A DNA stretch of 64,000 bases from Desulfurococcaceae archaeon (GTDB taxonomy: Archaea; Thermoproteota; Thermoprotei_A; Sulfolobales; Desulfurococcaceae), in assembly GCA_038845865.1 (NCBI GenBank), contig JAWBQJ010000002.1:1-64000 (forward strand), read 5' to 3'. Shown here one piece after another: positions 62,350 through 64,000 of this stretch. The position numbers and the translations under genes were made by a program. Under the pieces are notes generated by a model that made no database searches, was not told the DNA's origin, and saw only the letters and a list, made by a program, of their open reading frames with translations. The first letter of the stretch is position 1, and each line of letters starts with the position of its first letter.

Positions 62350-63446
62350 TAGAGTCTACCCCTATCGAGGGCGCTCATGAGCTCCGAGAAATCCACTAAC
62401 CCAAACCCGATCATGTAGTCCGCAGCCCCATAGGAGATCACGACGTTACCATCTACGATCTGTGCACCTGCGGGAAACACCGTAAAAGGCCTGTCACCGT
62501 AGAGTTCGTAGGGTGTTCTAGGCTCCATTATGTAAAATGGCGTAACGGCATTTACGACAACGCCGTCACCGGCGTAAGTCAGTTCTACCCCGAGGACTCT
62601 ATACGCGCCTATATCCCTGTCAACTCCGTGCACCAGTAAGACTGCTCTACTACTGCTTATGGTGATGGGCACTGCCCATCCAAGCTTCGATTCGAAGCTC
62701 GCTGGGGGCATTACCTCGATAGTGTTCTCAGAGACTGCCTTGCATGGCGTGCTCTCACATTTACTCGGTAGAACCACCTCGCTCACCGCTAGGTGGTAGG
62801 TGTTAGTCACTAACCTCGGGCGGTGGAACAGTAGTAACCTTCCAGCGAGCCTCGCCATGAATGCGTCTTTATCGTGGACAACCCACTTCCTCTCTTCATC
62901 CTTTAATACGTGCACGTACTGCTTAGACCAATATCTATGGTTGTTTTCGGGAGTCGCTGTTATTGGTAAAACGCTTTCAGGTGCGGCGGGCTTCTGGAAG
63001 TAGTTTACATTTCTGCCAGCGTACGTCATGTATATCTTGCCGTTCAGAGCGTAGACGCGCGGATCCTCGCAACCCCATATATCGTACCTAGTTGAGGGGT
63101 ATACTGCTAGTTCCGACGAGTAATAGTTTATGCTTATGGTCCCCTCAAGTATGTCACTTAGCGGTACTTCCATTCTGGTAATCGCCGATACGTAAAGGTA
63201 GTAGCCTACGATGATCCTCGCATAGATTTCCGCGATGTCGCCACTTTTCACTATGAACGAGGGGTTAAAGATTGCCACCGGGTTAGCTATGGGGTGATTA
63301 TTTATGAACACTTTAATGGGAGGAAGCGTTCCAAGCCTCTTGACCATGTCTTTGGTCTCAAACTTCCTAATTTCAACGACTTCACGGTAACCTATAGCTT
63401 TATGCCACAACTCCAAGTATAGCACCCTACATTCTACTTGTCTCAT
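62346..63446 (-). CDS. GH130-like glycoside phosphorylase
   Basis: 366 aa five-blade propeller. IANPVAIFNPSFIVKSGD, WGCEDPRVYALNGKIYMTYA, RYWSKQYVHVLKDEERKWVV, LLLFHRPRLV and VISYGAADYMIGFGLVDFSE match GH130 (mannosyl-glycoside phosphorylases): the catalytic Asp in CEDPR and the closing YGAAD are clear. Family members cleave beta-mannosides with phosphate to mannose-1-phosphate, which could feed the nucleotidyltransferase three genes away (inference). Confidence 0.85.
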   Translation of the reverse strand: MRQVECRVLYLELWHKAIGYREVVEIRKFETKDMVKRLGTLPPIKVFINNHPIANPVAIFNPSFIVKSGDIAEIYARIIVGYYLYVSAITRMEVPLSDILEGTISINYYSSELAVYPSTRYDIWGCEDPRVYALNGKIYMTYAGRNVNYFQKPAAPESVLPITATPENNHRYWSKQYVHVLKDEERKWVVHDKDAFMARLAGRLLLFHRPRLVTNTYHLAVSEVVLPSKCESTPCKAVSENTIEVMPPASFESKLGWAVPITISSSRAVLLVHGVDRDIGAYRVLGVELTYAGDGVVVNAVTPFYIMEPRTPYELYGDRPFTVFPAGAQIVDGNVVISYGAADYMIGFGLVDFSELMSALDRGRLY

Positions 63447-63532
63447 TTACAGGTTTTAGGGAATAGAGCGAGAGGGTTTACGTGTTGGTAATGCAGTAGC
63501 GTCGACGGGTAAGCCCGGTCCAGGTCGCGCAT

Positions 63533-64000
63533 CTATGCGTACCTCGCAAATTCACCGGCATACTGGAATAGCACTGGTATACCCCCTGTGTGCAGAAACA
63601 TGACTGTTCCCCTAATCTCACCTTTTTCGGCAAGGTCGATGAGCCCATACATGGCTTTAGCCGTATACACCGGGTCCAGTATTAGCCCTTCAAGCAAGCC
63701 TACGGTTTTAATGGTTTCCACGACCTCTTTCGTTATTACACCATAACCACCAAATGTGTAGTCTTCGTACACCACTACGTCATCGTCGCGTACCTTGATG
63801 TCTACGCCCAGTAACCTTGCAGTTGAAGCCGTTAGCTCTAGGATGCGTTCATGCATGGTTTTAGCACTACGGCCTACTGATATGCCTAATACTCTAACGT
63901 CTTCGGCGCCTGCCAGCCTCAAGCCGAGCACCAACCCAGCCTGGGTAGCCGTCGTCCCTGACGCGTGCACTATGTAGTGCGGTTTAATTCCATGCATGTA
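63533..64000 (-). CDS. D-cysteine desulfhydrase/ACC deaminase family PLP enzyme (partial)
   Basis: The C-terminal ~155 residues are visible; the gene continues past the right edge. HASGTTATQAGLVLGLRLAG is the PLP-phosphate loop, then LLEGLILDPVYTAKAMYGLI and VMFLHTGGIPVLFQYAGEF are typical of the family, which releases ammonia, pyruvate and H2S from D-cysteine or deaminates ACC. The PLP lysine lies outside the window, so function cannot be refined. Confidence 0.87.
   Translation of the reverse strand, partial: YMHGIKPHYIVHASGTTATQAGLVLGLRLAGAEDVRVLGISVGRSAKTMHERILELTASTARLLGVDIKVRDDDVVVYEDYTFGGYGVITKEVVETIKTVGLLEGLILDPVYTAKAMYGLIDLAEKGEIRGTVMFLHTGGIPVLFQYAGEFARYA

Overview
The window looks like chromosome of a hyperthermophilic crenarchaeon (Thermoproteota). 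Genes have archaeal TATA boxes about 25-28 bases before start codons (several transcripts look leaderless), starts are often GTG or TTG after GGTG-type ribosome sites, and the families are typical of that group: an AbrB-PhoU protein, a KaiC-like ATPase, HEPN/MNT pairs, GH4 and GH130 enzymes, and an Mbh/Mrp-like antiporter operon. I do not commit to an order or genus.

Bases 1-6.5 kb hold a di/oligopeptide ABC transporter: a solute-binding protein cut by the window edge, then dppB-dppC-dppD-dppF. From 6.5 to 26.4 kb is an ordinary mosaic, mostly on the minus strand: two secreted Thr/Pro-stalk proteins, a HAD phosphatase, an MBL hydrolase, a tautomerase, an M19 dipeptidase, BioY, two CDF cation transporters, glutamine synthetase, a PD-(D/E)XK-like protein, an aldo/keto reductase, a sulfite-oxidase-fold enzyme, argG-argH, a broken HhH-GPD glycosylase, a KaiC-like ATPase, an AbrB-PhoU regulator and a zinc alcohol dehydrogenase with an elaborate inverted-repeat promoter.

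A tRNA-Arg(CCG) at 26.7 kb opens an accessory region reaching about 40.1 kb. It looks more AT-rich and is full of broken genes: a frameshifted proton-type P-ATPase, a decayed Mg-type P-ATPase, TnpB relics with an omega-RNA-like hairpin, and a frameshifted Ig-like secreted protein. It carries four separate HEPN/MNT toxin-antitoxin-like pairs within 9 kb, a mini-operon of a stand-alone HdrA N-terminal-like domain plus ferredoxin, and several very small proteins.

From 40.1 kb the core chromosome resumes. A Cys/Met-metabolism PLP enzyme faces the aspartate-family operon thrB-hom-lysC-asd, followed by an ACT-domain protein that may regulate it. Then come a GH4 glycosidase, a prolyl oligopeptidase, and a nine-gene Mrp/Mbh-like cation/proton antiporter operon (50.5-57.2 kb) with no hydrogenase subunits. 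A four-gene unknown operon (57.4-59.05 kb) ends in a winged-helix regulator. The window closes with a sugar-nucleotide block (nucleotidyltransferase, flavodoxin-like protein, glycosyltransferase, GH130-like phosphorylase) and the C-terminal part of a D-cysteine desulfhydrase/ACC deaminase-type PLP enzyme.

The best candidates for something not well described are the HEPN/MNT cluster with inverted repeats at its promoters, the reversed order of halves in the peptide-binding protein, the HdrA-like/ferredoxin pair, and the unknown four-gene membrane operon beside the antiporter.
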